Positions 49,701 to 63,900 are shown, numbered from the stretch's first letter. The stretch is DNA of 64,000 nucleotides from Morinoia aosen (GCA_030386875.1 CM059575.1:19554293-19618292), one strand, 5' to 3'. Numbers and translations: made by a program. Notes: generated by a model from the sequence alone, not told the origin.

Positions 49701-49949
49701 ACCCATAATAAGGTAACAAGTAAGGATGCTAGCATTTTTTCACTGGAAGTGAGGTACCCTCCTGAGGACCGTGAGCTTACGGTGGGGTCAGCGTGCCAGG
49801 GACTTCTAGCAAGAGTCCCAGGCCCTGTCGCTGATGGCTCCATCTCGTCCAACGATGTCCATCGGACGGGCTCGTTAGCCTCGACGACCAGCAAATAGAA
49901 AAACGCTCGAGCCGCATCTCCGTGAATGCACTAATCTTTAACTTGCTAA
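46760..49949. other. Non-coding stretch
   Basis: No gene recognised. A GC-richer segment at about 49740-49910 has an open minus-strand frame without family resemblance. Confidence 0.4.
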
Positions 49950-50035
49950 GAAATTAAAACTCCTTTAAATAAATAAGGATCTGTACATAGTAAGAGGTTC
50001 GTAAAGTTAACTAATACATCATTAGGAATTAGTGT
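49950..50035 (+). repeat. Dispersed repeat, copy B (partner at 41700-41785)
   Basis: Same orientation as copy A and about 8.2 kb away. The similarity fades on both sides. Confidence 0.65.
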
Positions 50036-53000
50036 TAACTCCGGTATCGATTCGAGGAAAGAAAAACATTCAACTTGTATCCCATTTTCAGTGCATAAAT
50101 TTGCGGAAATACGGCTCAATTTGAAAAAAAAATTCTACACACTTATAAAAATTCAGTTACCTTTAAAACATTGGTGTAGGACTGAATGTTGAATGAAATT
50201 CTTTCTGTAGAACCATCGAATAGAAAAACTTATATATTTTTGTAACCGAGCAATAATGTTGTATCTATAAAAGAAATATAAATGAATGCTTCCAGAGTAT
50301 AACAACTAGTCGAATAAATCATTTATCCTCTCTCACCCGCGTATCATATTAACGTACAAAATTTTTTCACATTAGAGATTTGAAAGCCGAATCGAAAAGA
50401 AATTGAATTACCGTGAATGTCCAACAAAATTCACACTAGTATTTTGGAAAGCATTTCGACAACAATACCAAATTGGCTGAAAAAAAACGTAAATTTTCAG
50501 GTGTTAATGAGTGCTCAGTAGGCACTACTCAAAACAATTTGGAAACTGATTTGCTGGGGCCACTAAGCAGCATGGTACGGAAAGCTACTCGAGGAACTTA
50601 GATATTTATTTTGTTTTATTCCTTACCAAACTAAGGGTATCGCACCTGACCTCTGTAGATGACAAGAAACTGCTGGAAAACGACATTGAGTACCAACGAG
50701 ACAACCCAAACTCCCATACCGCGCATAGTACTATTGTATTAAGCAGAAAAAATTTCAAAATTTTCTAAAATTCAGTTGAGGTGGGGTCTTATCCTTCCCA
50801 AAATTATACTCGAAAATCTTCACCACTGATACTATAAAAGACAAATGTTTTTTCTATACTGAACTAAAGTCGAGAAAATATGAAGCCCGTGAGTTAAGAT
50901 TGAGCATGACAAAGAAGCTGTCCGAAGGCAAAGCTGCCAGCAATCGTAATTCATGTATTAAAATTTTACCGAGACCAAAATTTCATGTTTAGAAATTGTA
51001 CTCAGTTTCACCAATGAGCAATTAATGTTATTATATATGTATAGTATTGTATACGGGTATGATGAAAATTCATCATTTAATATAATTAGCGCACTGTCCA
51101 TTCTCTCTGTAAGTGTGCACATGGTACTGATTAGAAGAAAATTTGAGGAACAAGTATTTTAAAACGTTCTTCATTTTGTGAAATCAGACTGAGTCTTCTG
51201 AAAACTAGACCCGGAGGAGTGATTTTCCCTTTTTAAACATTAATTAATCAATGATCATGACTCCCACGCTAAAACTTCAACATATCTCTCAAATTTTCGC
51301 TCAGCAATAAAGTCTAATGAGAACCAGCATCACCTCACGACTGCCAAACAAGTGGATTTCATCGTCACTTCATTCATGTCCAAGAGTGAGATTAGTGCCA
51401 AGTCTGAAAAAGCCTTCGAAATAGATCACCTCATGTATTTCCCAGACGAGATCTTAGAGTACAGTTTTAAGAAGATGATTGCGTCAGACCGAGTCTTCAA
51501 AATACGCTCATTGAGGGCCTTAATTTTCGTTTGATGGCTGAATTTGATTAGGTGAAACAATTCTGTGGCTCCCAACATCACCCTCATTTAGTGCTTATTT
51601 CTAAGGGCTGAAAAAAAGCTGCTGAGCGCCAATAGAAGCCATAGAGGTCCGAACAACAGCCTCGCAAGAATGGCTTCGGTCTGCCTCTGAAGGAGTGATG
51701 AGCGACATAATTTCCACGCCGTTATTGCTCATGAAACTTCCCGCATCTTTTGATATTTCTTTGCGCGCTGTTCTGTGAATGATTCCTAGAGACGGTGATA
51801 TCTGGTCGAGATTGGTTAATAAGACAGTTGCCTGTTGAAAGAGATGAAGACCTACAAAGTTCACAAAGTTTAATAACGTGACAGACGGCGTGGCGAAGAA
51901 CTTAAAGAAATTAATTGAATGGAAAGAAGTGAATTTTATTCACTCGGATCAGCTCTTCAAGATACTTCAAAATGTTTTCTTCAGTGCATTTCGTTTTAAG
52001 TATCATCTGCTTTACTCATTTACAACAGAGAAGAATTTATTTTCGAATATTTCAACGGTGCTTTCGTCAGAAGTAAGGAGCAAATATTGATTTTTTTTCT
52101 GGAAAAACTAATCAAGATTGCATCATGAAGTGCCAGTTCAATGCCTTAAAATCAGAACATTTCTGCGGTAGATGATTTTTGTTCATAGAAAACAGAAGCT
52201 GGTTCTTATTAGTACAATTACCGGTAATTCTAAAATTGTATGAAAGTAAATGAAAAAATACATTGACCAAAATTCCATACTTATGTACATAAACATCTTT
52301 TACGTTATCCATGTCCAAACAAACTCATTACAACAATTATTTCGAAGAACATAGAAATGTGTATTGAACAATAATTAATGGATAAAATTAAAATTAAAGG
52401 AACTGCTAGTTAGGTTTGATTAAAAGCACTTTCGTTTTGCATAACATCTTCACAGCTGACTTGTAATTGGGTATAGAGTTTTAGCATTTGGTATATCATG
52501 TATTAAATGCAGAGCAAATGAATCTGCTTACTAATATAGCAGAAATAACGAGTTAAAATAGTGTAGACTTATAGAATAATTCGATCAAGACGATTGAATG
52601 ATTAGGAATAATAGATGTGCAAGAATTTATGGTGCATCATGAAGAAGCTCAACCAAGCAGGCAAGTGAAGTTAAGAACAAGGGAGACGCTCACAGTCGAA
52701 CAATAGATGCTAAGGGAAAAATCTAATCAAGTCAAAATTAATGTTCTCAATTCAGTAGTTATGTATCGACCCAAATTTTTTCGCGAAAAAAATATCCTGA
52801 CAACTGGAGTAGAACAGCAAGTTGAAAAATAAAGTATACTCTGTGAAACTTGGAAAGCAAGTTTTCGATTCATTATACATTTACAACTTTGAAAAGGTGT
52901 CTTTATCACACGTTGATTTTCTTTTTAAAATAGAAAACCCATTGCAAATTTGAAAAGTGGAACTTCATTTCGCGCTGCCTGTGTTGCTGATTCACAACAC

Positions 53001-55379
53001 CGTAACTGGGATGGATATTTACGTCACTCGATCACAGGCAATAAAATACGAGCTCATCGTGCCAAACACACCAAAAGAACAAATATGTAGGTTAATCGTT
53101 TTTCAAATTTATTATGTAAATTCGCAGTTCGGCCTCATAATATCGAGCAACAAAGTACGCAGCATCCACTGGTGGCTCACCTTACTGATCTCAAAATGTT
53201 GTTCGCGAAAGTTTTCATTGGTTTTAGGCGTAGCCAAAGTTTTGAAAGCCAACACTCCATCGTATAGAACATTAGCTCCAAGCCACCCATGAATATCAAT
53301 TTACTATTTTTTCGCTGAAGGGAAGCTTGAGTATGGAAATTCGAGATATAGTATGCACATTGAAATTTTGTGATACGATGAAATTCTACTGATATTCCTT
53401 CCAGGGCACAGGGAACGGGAACGACTTTAGAACTCCAGCTGGTGAAGCTGATATGGCACGAGGTCATCGCTTAGATGTAAACATCCTAAAATATACCCGC
53501 ATACTCTGACATTCTCTTTGCAAATCATGGGGTATCTGCACTTGTACAAGATAAGTTAAATTAGCGGAAACATATAAAAATTATCAGCACACCGTTGAAA
53601 AACGTTCGTATCTACGCACCAATACAATGTGCGAACAACTATATGTATGAGCGTAAATATTTATGGCAATAGCTCTGAAGAACTGGCAGCTTTGAATTAA
53701 TCAAAATCTGAACCGAAAATATAATGCTATTGAAATGTAAAAATTCATCCATAATGCACGAACGATGTTCAAAATGAACAATAAAGAAAATGTGATTTTT
53801 ATTCATCCTTCTTCAATCGAGTAACATTCACAAAATCTGTGGTTTATAAACTTTAGCGTATATGAACAAAGTATAACCCTTCTTATTCTATAACCAATTG
53901 TTTCTAATTTTGGCTCCTGGTAAAAATGCTTGAAGTAATGGCATCGTATTGAGCTCGTCAGTGCGTTAGGTGCAGTCCATGTACAGACGCACACTTGCTC
54001 ACTGTACATACACTGTACATACATACACTTGCTTGCTACAGCGTTCTTCTCCAGTGTTGCACATCAATGGCCAGTATCCTCAGCTCTCCTGTATACTGCC
54101 CTCCTACATTGCCCTCCTCTACACGCCTCACTAGCCACCTCAGCGCACAGGTTCACCTCTCATTAGAGTTCGCAGACTCGGATGCCTCATTTCAGTGTCT
54201 GCTCGCTAGACTCAGGCTTTGTCTCAGACGCGTTCTTTGCGTTAACAAAAACACTGGTGACTCATGAAACAATTCATTTACCAATGGTTCAATAAGATAA
54301 CAAATGGTTTGGCTCGACAATAATTGAACAGATCTGATAACAAATCAATCCAGTTGATAATGAATGAAGTACTCTAATCAGAGTTAGATTAATTTATTTG
54401 AAAAACAACTAATAAGATAAAGTTTTGTACCGAATAGATCAAATTGATGACTGATAGATTAATTTGACCAGCTTTGGAAGTCAAAATTATCTTCACATTC
54501 AAAATTCATTTTTCATTCTAAGATATATATGAAAAAGCTACTTTTAACAAAAATATGTTCGATTTTCAATTTATCAATTTAACACATTAATTTGAAATTA
54601 TTTCGCAGGACTAACGGATGAAAGCTAAGAAAACTGCCTAATAATTCGGTTAAAATACTTCATTTTATCTTATCAGGTCAGTTTCGATAAAAAAATGCTT
54701 TCCACTTATAGTCTATCAATGATAGATTCCTACAATGTACTTTTGAAAAGGTGCCACCGAAACCAAAGGAATTCTATTCACTCAGAAGCTCAATTTATTC
54801 GGAGTTACAAAGAAAGCACGGGTTTGTTCCTTGTACGTGAATTTAAAAACTTGTTTTGTTCTTCAATCTAGGTTGAGAAAGTTACTTGTGGCGTGAGAAA
54901 ATGTTTTAAAGTCTTGGGGAGCTTTGCTCAAAACGAGAAATTGATGCTAAAGTTTTAGGGACAAATCCCTTCAAGTTGGACAGCTAAGCCTTAGGTGTAA
55001 GAGAATTTGAACAATTCAAACAATTTATTTACCACAAACAATACATCAAAATATTATTTCTTAACGCTGTCACAATGGACACATTTGAGAGTAGCTACTG
55101 GGCACGAAAAAGTTGACCGACTTCTAGGGTATCTTATCTTCAACGCTATTTTATCGAGTACAATTCTGTATAACCAAATTCACTTACCCAAGTTGCACAC
55201 TACACTGATCACTGAATTAGTTTGCTCAGAATTCGATGCTTAATTCTTCAACATTAGTTAATATGGGCTAAATGAGAACAGTATCTCCTAAAAAGACTTA
55301 AAATCTATGTCATTAATCAGAGTAAATTACAGTATCAAGATGAATCATATAATATGAAAGATTTGAATTGATTGCCATT
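50036..55379. other. Non-coding stretch
   Basis: No gene, RNA or transposon recognised. Short open frames at 51352-52090 and 53995-54267 lack recognisable domains and splice context. Confidence 0.4.
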
Positions 55380-56870
55380 TGTGATTAATATTCTGATAAA
55401 AAATAGATTCAAGATATTTTTTGAAAGCTTTGTAAGAACTTTTTTACGGATCTCAACAGGGATCGAATTCCAAGTCTTGGATCCAATGAAAAGAATACTG
55501 TGTTGTGACCGAGATTTTGAATAGTAAATATGAAGTTACTTCTATTTTGAGGTAAATGGTCATGATGACCAGTTTATGCTGTTAATAACTGTTTAAGGCC
55601 TTTGTCGAGCTCATTAGTCAATATTTTATGCATGAAATTACGTATGAAAAGCGTGTAGAGATCCAAGTTTGAGCATTTGTAAACTTTTGAAAGAATGATA
55701 AGTGTTAGCATCTTTTACTTTTCTTACAGCTTTATTGGCTCTTTTTTTGTAGTGTAGAGTGTAAATTGGCTTTATTTTATTTTATTTTGATAATGAGTGT
55801 TCGATGAAGTATTTTTACAGTTTCTTCACCTAATACACTTTCTTATTATATTGAGGATTTCTACCAATTTTGATAAGTTAGTACTGGCATTTGCAATATG
55901 TTTTTTTGAAGATCATATGTTTATCTGTTATATTCAACTTATAATGCCCAGGTACTTGCAGGAGTTGGTTTCTTCAATCTCTCCATCACCAATCTTAATC
56001 CGTGTAAGAGACGTATTCCAATTGTAGGAGAATATACTGTATTTTATCTTATTGATACTGAGGCTCATTCTATTCACTCGGAACCACATTGAGACCTTTT
56101 GCAGTTTGTTATTTTTATTCTCTGCTACTAAAATACGATTTGGATAAGAAAGACCGGTAGAAAGCATGTTGTCCTCAGCAAAAAGCATGAATTTGCCAAA
56201 TGAAGAGGGTTTAACTGCATCATTGATAAAGGTTATGATATGAGTGGGCCTATAGGACAGATCCTTGCTGTACTCCATGACTAATGTCAATAGTTCCGAT
56301 GTAACATCGTCAATGGTAACGTTTTGCTTCCGCTTTTTTAGATATTATTTAAACCAATCATGTGCAACTCCTCTAATGCCGTAACAGTGGAGTTTCGAAA
56401 GAAAAATGTTATTGCCTAAGAAACAAATGCTTTTCAAAAGTCATGAAACAGGGGAAAACCAAGGTTTTCTTCGTCAATTTAAAATAAAGGTATTGTAAAT
56501 GATGTAATAATGGTGACGTGTTGATGATATTTTGGAATGAAAGACAGATTGTTTATCATAGAGAAATTACTTTTGTTCAAAATAAGAATACACTGTATGT
56601 ACTTCATTTTATCGAATATTTAGCTACGTATAACTGGTAGTACAAAAACAGGTTTACAATTGTTAACGCAAGTTCTATCACCATTCTTAAAAATAGGGGT
56701 TACTCCGGCAACTTTTAGGGAGCTCGGCAAAATACCTAGGAAAAGTGACTGGTTAATGATATTGGAAATGAACGGTGCTATTATATCAGCTATACCTTTT
56801 ACTACGTTAGCCGAGAACGCATTCAGTCAGTTGCTAGAGGCCAATTATGATAGCAGGCTGGTAGCCAGAA
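55380..56870 (-). pseudogene. Decayed Jockey/CR1-type LINE reverse transcriptase
   Basis: Blocks of a non-LTR reverse transcriptase follow in order on the minus strand: SANVVKGIADIIAPFISNII (about 56825-56735), VAGVTPIFKNGDR (about 56710-56670), CYGIRGVAHDWF (about 56397-56351), FINDA, then MLFAEDNMLS and WFRVNRMSLSINKIKY and CKYLGI (56290-55934), and TWNSIPVEIRKK near the 3' end (about 55485-55440). The catalytic FADD box is FAED. Stops and frame changes separate the blocks. The endonuclease half is missing, which is the usual 5' truncation. No target duplication was found. Confidence 0.88.
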
Positions 56871-57040
56871 GCCAATGGTGTTAGCATTCTAGTAGCAGTG
56901 GCCAATAGTGGTAGCATGGTAGTAGCTAGTGACCAGTAGTGATAACATGGTAGTAGTTAGTAGAAAACAGTAGTAGCATGGTAGTGGCTAGGGGTTAATA
57001 GTGATAAGTAGTGATAGTAACTAGTGACCAGTAATATCAG
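56871..57040 (+). repeat. Degenerate GTAGTAGC/AGTGACCAGTAG tandem repeat
   Basis: AGCATGGTAGTAGCTAGTGA-like units of roughly 40-45 bases recur about four times with decay. The array abuts the 5' truncation point of the LINE. Confidence 0.65.
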
Positions 57041-58127
57041 CTTGCTCGCAAATCTCTGCCTAGCGCACGGTCATTGCCGCGTCAATGTTGAAACGTGATA
57101 GAAAAGATAAATATTTTTCATGTCTTTTAGTCAAAAAATTTCTTTTCTCAGGTCACCAGTGTAATGTTAATGTTTTCTGCGACACTTTCATTCCATCGCA
57201 AACTTTCATGACAGGTATTTTAAAAATTTTTTGGGTGCCTGCAAAATATTTTACAACGTAGGGAAACATCAATGCCCTAACATTCCAGTGCGTGATGCCT
57301 CTTCTAATGATTCTGAAATCTTTTCCTAACACCATTTAAGAGAAGTGTCCGTGTACTAGCCCTTAGCAGCAACCGATTCCCGACACAGTGTGCAAGGTAA
57401 TACTTTTTTAAGCTAAATTAAGATTTTAGTGTCACCAGCAGCTTTTCTCGCTCCCATGCAATATGCGCCGTGCCAGCCCTGCAAAGATCATCTCCGAATT
57501 TTCTTTGCCGGTTCCTAAGCCATAATATTTCGCAGAGAGTTCGTTTAGTGAGGGGCCCTCGTGTTTCAGAATTCCCTGAACCAATTCATTTATTATTTTG
57601 TTAAATATATGCAGAGAAATTGACTCGCATCGAGATTTACGGCCCGAACAATTCCTCGAAATTTAAAACAAAGCTTGGTTGGCTGAGTCAGCTCGAAATT
57701 CCTATTTATTTATTGGCATAATTCCAGTACGATATTAACGTTGATTGCCTTCTAACCTTTTCTCTAAATTTGTTCCGCATGTCAAAATAACGGTTATTGC
57801 GCAGCTGTTCCGTGGAGTAACTGCACATTTCTAAGCTCTTCTGTTTTCTTTATGATGTCTCTTTGTTTTCCGAATAATTCTCTGCGTTCTGCAAGAAATC
57901 TATGATATTTTTCAGAACCCATTTGCGAACCACGCGCTGTTTCCATTGAAAATAAATCATTCATTTAGAATCATTAAAATATTGAGGAGAACATGCTTTG
58001 TTTACTGAATTCCACGGGGAAATTTATAAATTCCTGTAAAAAAAGTTTTCTGTTAAAGCTATTGCAAAGAAAGCCTAGCAATATCACAATTCCTGAATCC
58101 TTATGAATATTTCTTATTGCCTTTGTG
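57041..58127. other. Non-coding stretch
   Basis: No gene or repeat recognised before the 40-bp array. Confidence 0.4.
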
Positions 58128-60520
58128 CGCCACTAGAATGTTACTAGCATGCTTGTGCGTTACTAGCATGCTTGCGCGCTATTATAGAATGCTTGTGCGT
58201 TGATACCACGCTTGCGCGTTATTATAGAAGGCTTGTGCGTTACTAGCATGTTTGCGCGTTATTATAGGATGCTTGTGCGTTACTAGCATGTTTGCGCGTT
58301 ATTATAGAATGCTTGTGCGTTACTAGCATGTTTGTGCGTTATTATAGAATGATTGTGCGTTACTAGCATGTTTGCGCGTTATTTTGGGATGCTTGTGCGT
58401 TACTAGCATGTTTGCGCCTTATTAGGATGTTAGTGCGTTACTAGCATGCTTGCGCGCTGTTATAGAATGCTTGAGCGTTACTAGCATATTTGTGCGTTAT
58501 TATAGAATGCTTGTGCGTTATTGGCATGCTTGCTCGTTATCATACAATGCTTGCGCGTTACTAGCATGTTTGCGCCTTATTAGGATGTTAGTGCGTTACT
58601 AACCTGCTTGCGCTCTATTATAGAATGCTTGTGCGTTACTAGCATATTTGTGCGTTATTATAGAATGCTTGTGTGTTATTGGCATGCTTGCGCGCAATTA
58701 TAGAATGCTTGTGCGTTGCTAGCATGTTTGCGCGTTATTATAGAATGCTTGTGCGTTACTAGCATGTTTACGCGTTATTATAAAATGCTTGTGCGTTACT
58801 AGCACGCTTGCGCGCTATTATAGAATGCTTGTGCGTTGATACCACGCTTGCGCGTTATTATAGAAAACTTGTGCCTTACTAGCATGTTTGCGCGTTATTA
58901 TAGGATGCTTGTGCGTTACTAGCATGTTTGCGCGTTATTATAGAATGCTTGTGCGTTACTAGCATGTTTGCGCGTTATTATAGAATGCTTGTGCGTTACT
59001 AGCATGTTTGCGCGTTATTATAGAATGCTTGTGCGTTATTAGCATGTTTGCGCCTTATTAGGATGTTAGTGCGTTACTAGCATGCTTGCGCGCTGTTATA
59101 GAATGCTTGTGCGTTACTAGCATATTTGTGCGTTATTATAGAATGCTTGTGCGTTATTGGCATGCTTGGGCGTTAACATACAATGCTTGCGCGTTACTAG
59201 CATGTTTGCGCCTTATTAGGATGTTAGTGCGTTACTAACCTGCTTGCGCGCTATTATAGAATGCTTGTGCGTTACTAGCATATTTGTGCGTTATTATAGA
59301 ATGCTTGTGCGTTATTGGCAGACTTGCGCGCTATTATAGAATGCTTGTGCGTCGCTAGCATGTTTGCGCGTTATTATAGAATGCTTGTGCGTTACTAGCA
59401 CGCTTGCACGTTATTATAGGATGCTAGTGCGTTACTAGCATGTTTGCGTGTTATTATAGAATGCTTGTGCGTTACTAGCATGTTTTCGCGTTATTGTAGG
59501 ATGTTTGTGCGTTACTAGCATGTTTGCGAGTTATTATAGAATGCTTGTGCGTTACTAGCATGTTTGCGCGTTATTATAGAATGCTTGTGCGTTACTAGCA
59601 TGTTTGCGCGTTATTATAGAATGCTTGTGCGTTCTAGCATGTTTGCGCCTTATTAGGATGTTAGTGCGTTACTAGCATGCTTGCGCGCTATTATAGAATG
59701 CTTGTGCGTTACTAGCATATTTGTGCGTTATTATAGAATGCTTGTGCGTTACTAGCGTGTTTGCGCGCTATTATAGAATGCTTGTGCGTTACTCATGTTT
59801 GCGCCTTATTAGGATGTTAGTGCGTTACTAGCATGTTTGCGCGTTATTATAGAATGCTTGTGCGTTACTAGCATGTTTGCACGTTATTATAGAATGCTAG
59901 TGCGTTACTAGCATGTTTGCGCGGTATTAGGATGTTAATGCGTTACTAGCATGTTTGCGCGTTATTATAGAATGCTTGTGCGTTACTAGCATGTTTGCGC
60001 GTTATTATAGAATGCTTGTGCGTTACTAGCATGTTTGCGCGTTATTATAGAATGCTTGTGCGTTACTAGCTTGTTTGCGCGTTATTATAGAATGCTTGTG
60101 CGTTATTGGCATGCTTGCGCGTTATTATAGAATGCTTGAGCGTTACTAGCATGTTTGCGCGTTATTAGGATGCTTGTGCGTTACTAGCATGTTTGCGCGT
60201 TATCATACAATGCTTGTGCGTTACTAGCATGTTTGCGCCTTATTAGGATGTTAGTGCGTTACTAGCATGCTTGCGCGCTATTATAGAATGCTTGTGCGTT
60301 TTTAGCATGTTTGCGCGTTATTAAGATGCTTGTGCGTTACTAGCATGTTTGCGCGTTATTATAGAATGCTTGTGCGTTACTAGCATGTTTGCGCCTTATT
60401 AGGATGTTAGTGCGTTACTAGCATGTTTGCGCGTTATTAAGATGCTTGTGCGTTACTGGCATGTTTGCTCGCTACTAGTATATTAGTGAGTTACTACCAC
60501 GTTAGCTCATTGCTGCCATT
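58128..60520 (+). repeat. 40-bp minisatellite, about 60 units, with 636-bp higher-order repeat
   Basis: The unit is GTTACTAGCATGTTTGCGCG followed by a TTATTATAGAATGCTTGTGC half; the two halves look related, so the 40-mer may itself be an old doubled unit. A shorter variant with TTTGCGCCTTATTAGGATGT recurs. Rare variants repeat at a fixed offset of 636 bases: TGATACCACGC at 58201 and 58837, TTTGCGCCTTATTAGG at 58411 and 59047. That shows a block of about 16 units was duplicated as a whole. Confidence 0.95.
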
Positions 60521-60895
60521 CAGGGATACAACTATTGTATCTATGGGAATAAGTACTCCCAGGGGAAAATGTGAGGCCTCGAGCTGAAAGTCAGGTAGAC
60601 TCTCTTTTGGTTGAAATAATATGTTTTTGTTTCGTTAAGGATCATCTTTTTTTCGTTAAGGACCATCTGCTGTTCTGCTTTTAAGCACCTCTGACTTTCA
60701 TTTGCTACTTTTATCTTCTCTCCTAACCTTCCTTCTCAACTTGCCGTATCCTTGCGTGCGGGGTCCTGTGCGGGAACGCACTTTGTGCATAGATTCCGCG
60801 TTCCCCTAACTCTATACCAAATGGTGCCTTCATCCTTTCTCTATTTGAACATCTCTGTTGTGGCAAGGAAGGCTGAAACTAACTTGTATTCTATC
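60521..60895 (+). mobile_element. Interspersed ~360-bp element, copy 4, inserted in the 40-bp array
   Basis: It starts within the 5' end at CAGGGATACAACTATTGTAT and ends near GGCTGAAACTAACTTG. Shared blocks include AGATTCCGCGTTCCCCTAAC and ACCAAATGGTGCC. Array-like words resume after it (about 60930-60998), so it landed inside the satellite. No clean target duplication could be read. Confidence 0.8.
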
Positions 60896-60929
60896 AATCA
60901 ATTTGCTTTTTTGAGGCATGTTTTCACGG

Positions 60930-60998
60930 AGTTAGCATTTTTGCCAGGTACTGACGTGTTTGCGCCTTGAGCGTTATTATGCTTGAGCGTTATTAAAC
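60930..60998 (+). repeat. Right-hand remnant of the 40-bp minisatellite
   Basis: GTGTTTGCGCCTTGAGCGTT and TATGCTTGAGCGTTATTA are recognisable pieces of the array unit, diverged and partly deleted, to the right of element copy 4. Confidence 0.7.
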
Positions 60999-63900
60999 AT
61001 CACCACAATCACGTCAGTAGTTTCCCTCTTTCGTGCATGCATTTTTCGTTGAAGTACTAAATGTAAAGTTTTAAAGCTGAAAAATGTACAAGCAAAATGG
61101 GTTATTAATAATCATGTTCTAAAGATTTAAGACTGATACACAGAAGATTTAGTTTTTGAAAGATAAATTGAGAATCAGTGCACGTCCTTTTGAGCAAAAT
61201 TTTGAGCATCTCTCAAGTAAATTAATCATGTCCGAAAAAGACGTTTATGAATTTATTCCAGCACTCCTGACAATGATTATGCCGAACCGTTAATTCCACT
61301 TGAATCAAACTCCGTGAGTTTTCGACTCTTCTAAAGTTATATATTATTTTACTCTTATTCATATTATTTATGCTGCTTGTTCGATACAGTAAAAAATCAT
61401 CGATGTTAATAGCGTCAATCTACACTCGGTTCTACAGATACGTGTCATCAAACAGCTCTCTATAAGGTGACCTTCGAGGTTCTTCGAATTTTTCAGAGTT
61501 GATGAATTTTGTGCGGCCCGATGATGCATTCATCGCACGCTGCCGACACGTCGTCATTCACGCTGGCAGCTGATCACACGCGTTTGATGAGGAAATAAAA
61601 CTGGCCGCTTCATCAGTCAACTGACAGTTGAGCTGAGCGAGGTTATTAGTCTGGGCCGCTAGTCATCAGTTGGATGGCGTGACTTATTAAAGCGTGAGTG
61701 ACTTGAGCTGCAGGCCGTGGCACTGAGGCAAGTATTGATGGGAACTTTGTGATGTTGTTTCTGAGACAGAGCGCGATCACGATCAAGCTGAGTCACTAGT
61801 GGGGAGAAAAATAAATGAATTTGATGAAGGGCTTTGACTTAGCCTCGTCTGGAGCCGATGGCGGTCAAGAAATGTTTCACCAGAGATTTCGCATTCATAC
61901 AAAAAATAATAAAACACTACTATGGAAAATTTTTGTATCGGGTGAAGCCCATTTTATCAATTTCTTGACGTAACAAATATTTGTGTCCGACTGGAACACT
62001 GATATCGACTAATAATCCTAAAATCTCGAGATGCACAATTGGGACGACGTTTTTATTCAGATTTTCTTCGTATTTTCGGATCACCGGATGGCGATGAAAT
62101 ACCCCCGACGAATTACAAACAAACTGGGCTCTGAAAAACGTCACGCCAACCGCCTCAATATGATTCCTGAGCGCTTCGTTCTCTCGACGACAGATAGGGT
62201 CTTGGATGGGGCACCGGATGGGGTCCCTCTCAACGACGGATAGGGTCTTGGACCCGGATGGGGTTCCTCTCGACAACGGAGAGGGTCGTTTCCTATGTTC
62301 GCGCTCGTGCTATTTTACAAGACGCTTCGGAATTCTTCAAATTAGGATAAATTTTTTGCTGCCACATACATTAGCGCCTGAGGAATTTTCAAAACACCCA
62401 GAGTTTTTCATCCGGATTACCAGCTGTAATTTAGCAAGTTTGTTGATAGATATATTGACGAATAAAAGAATAATTTAACCAAAAAGTACTAAATTAGATA
62501 TTAGGGATTTAAAAAAATTGAGCATATCCATATAGGAGACGCATAAATCTTTGAATTAATGCTGAAAGGCAGCACTAAGCCTATGGAAAAATTATAATGA
62601 TGGTAGAAGTAAACTAAATTTACCATATCATTTTTGGAGAAGCTTTGGCCCAAATCAAACACGTTTTATTAGGCTTAACACTCTCACAAAGTGAGATTTT
62701 TCTGTGAGGTAAGTTACAAAGATTTTACACAGCACAATGAAGTAAGGATAGATGTTATTTCATGTGTAATTAGAAGTGATGTGTTATTTTACGATGATTA
62801 TTAATCTTTCCACGACGTTTCATATTTCCCCTATGCCAGAATGCGCTCCCGCAACTGCGTGACAATCGACCACGTCACCATAACAACGAAGTAACCTAAA
62901 ACAACTATCATACTACGTTTACACTGGCAGACTTGGATTTTTCTATTCTTTTAATATATCAGGGTCAAAATGATGAATCAATTATTGCAACGTTGTTATG
63001 GAAAAATCAATTCATTACGGTAGAATATTTTTTGGCAACTTACACAACTGCCGTTCACTCAAATGCATAATCTAAATTAATTTCTGCCTTTTCTCTGAAC
63101 CAGAGGATTTACCAGGAATTACTCTTTTCACGAGCTGATGAAGGAGATCTATCAGACATTGTTTTCGTAAAATTAAACTGCGACATGTATTACAGCTGGC
63201 AATCGGTTGTTATACCGATTGTAATTTTGCAACTGGATGCAGTCTCATATCAGTGCCTTAACACTGATTCTCAATTTATCTTTATAAAAAATAAATCTTT
63301 AATGTTCACGTACTTTACACGTAGTACTTCAACATTAATTGCATGTACGAAAGAGGGAAACTACTGATGGGATTGTGGTTATATTAATACAACGTTTACT
63401 CAACATGATATTTTTCTCGTTACGTTAATACATACTTAACTTTTCCTTTCTTCTTTTTTGATGCAATCTTTTTCCTGCACATTCATATTTTGTTTTAGTA
63501 GAAAACGTTTATTTCTTCGCAGTTCTCCAAATTTCTTAGCCTTATTCTTGCCAAGCTTCTTCGAAATTTTGCCTCGCTATTAATTATCTAGCAAGACATT
63601 AATTGTAGATGAACCATATTTTGCTGCTATTTTTGTGACAATTTCTATCATTCTGTCTCGCTTATTTTCGTCAGTTTTTTTGCTATTCTTTCTTTTCTTC
63701 TCTTTCATATACTCTCCAGTACAATATAACCTAATCCGATTCATTACATTCACACCTTCTACTACGACTTCCCTCTCTACTTTTGCATTTATTTTTTACA
63801 AGAGATCTTCAAATTTCTACGAGAAATCCCATTGCCCTCAGCGCCTCGGCCGCTCTCTGCCTCACGTTTTCTCCCCAGAATTTGGTCGACCAAAAAAGTC

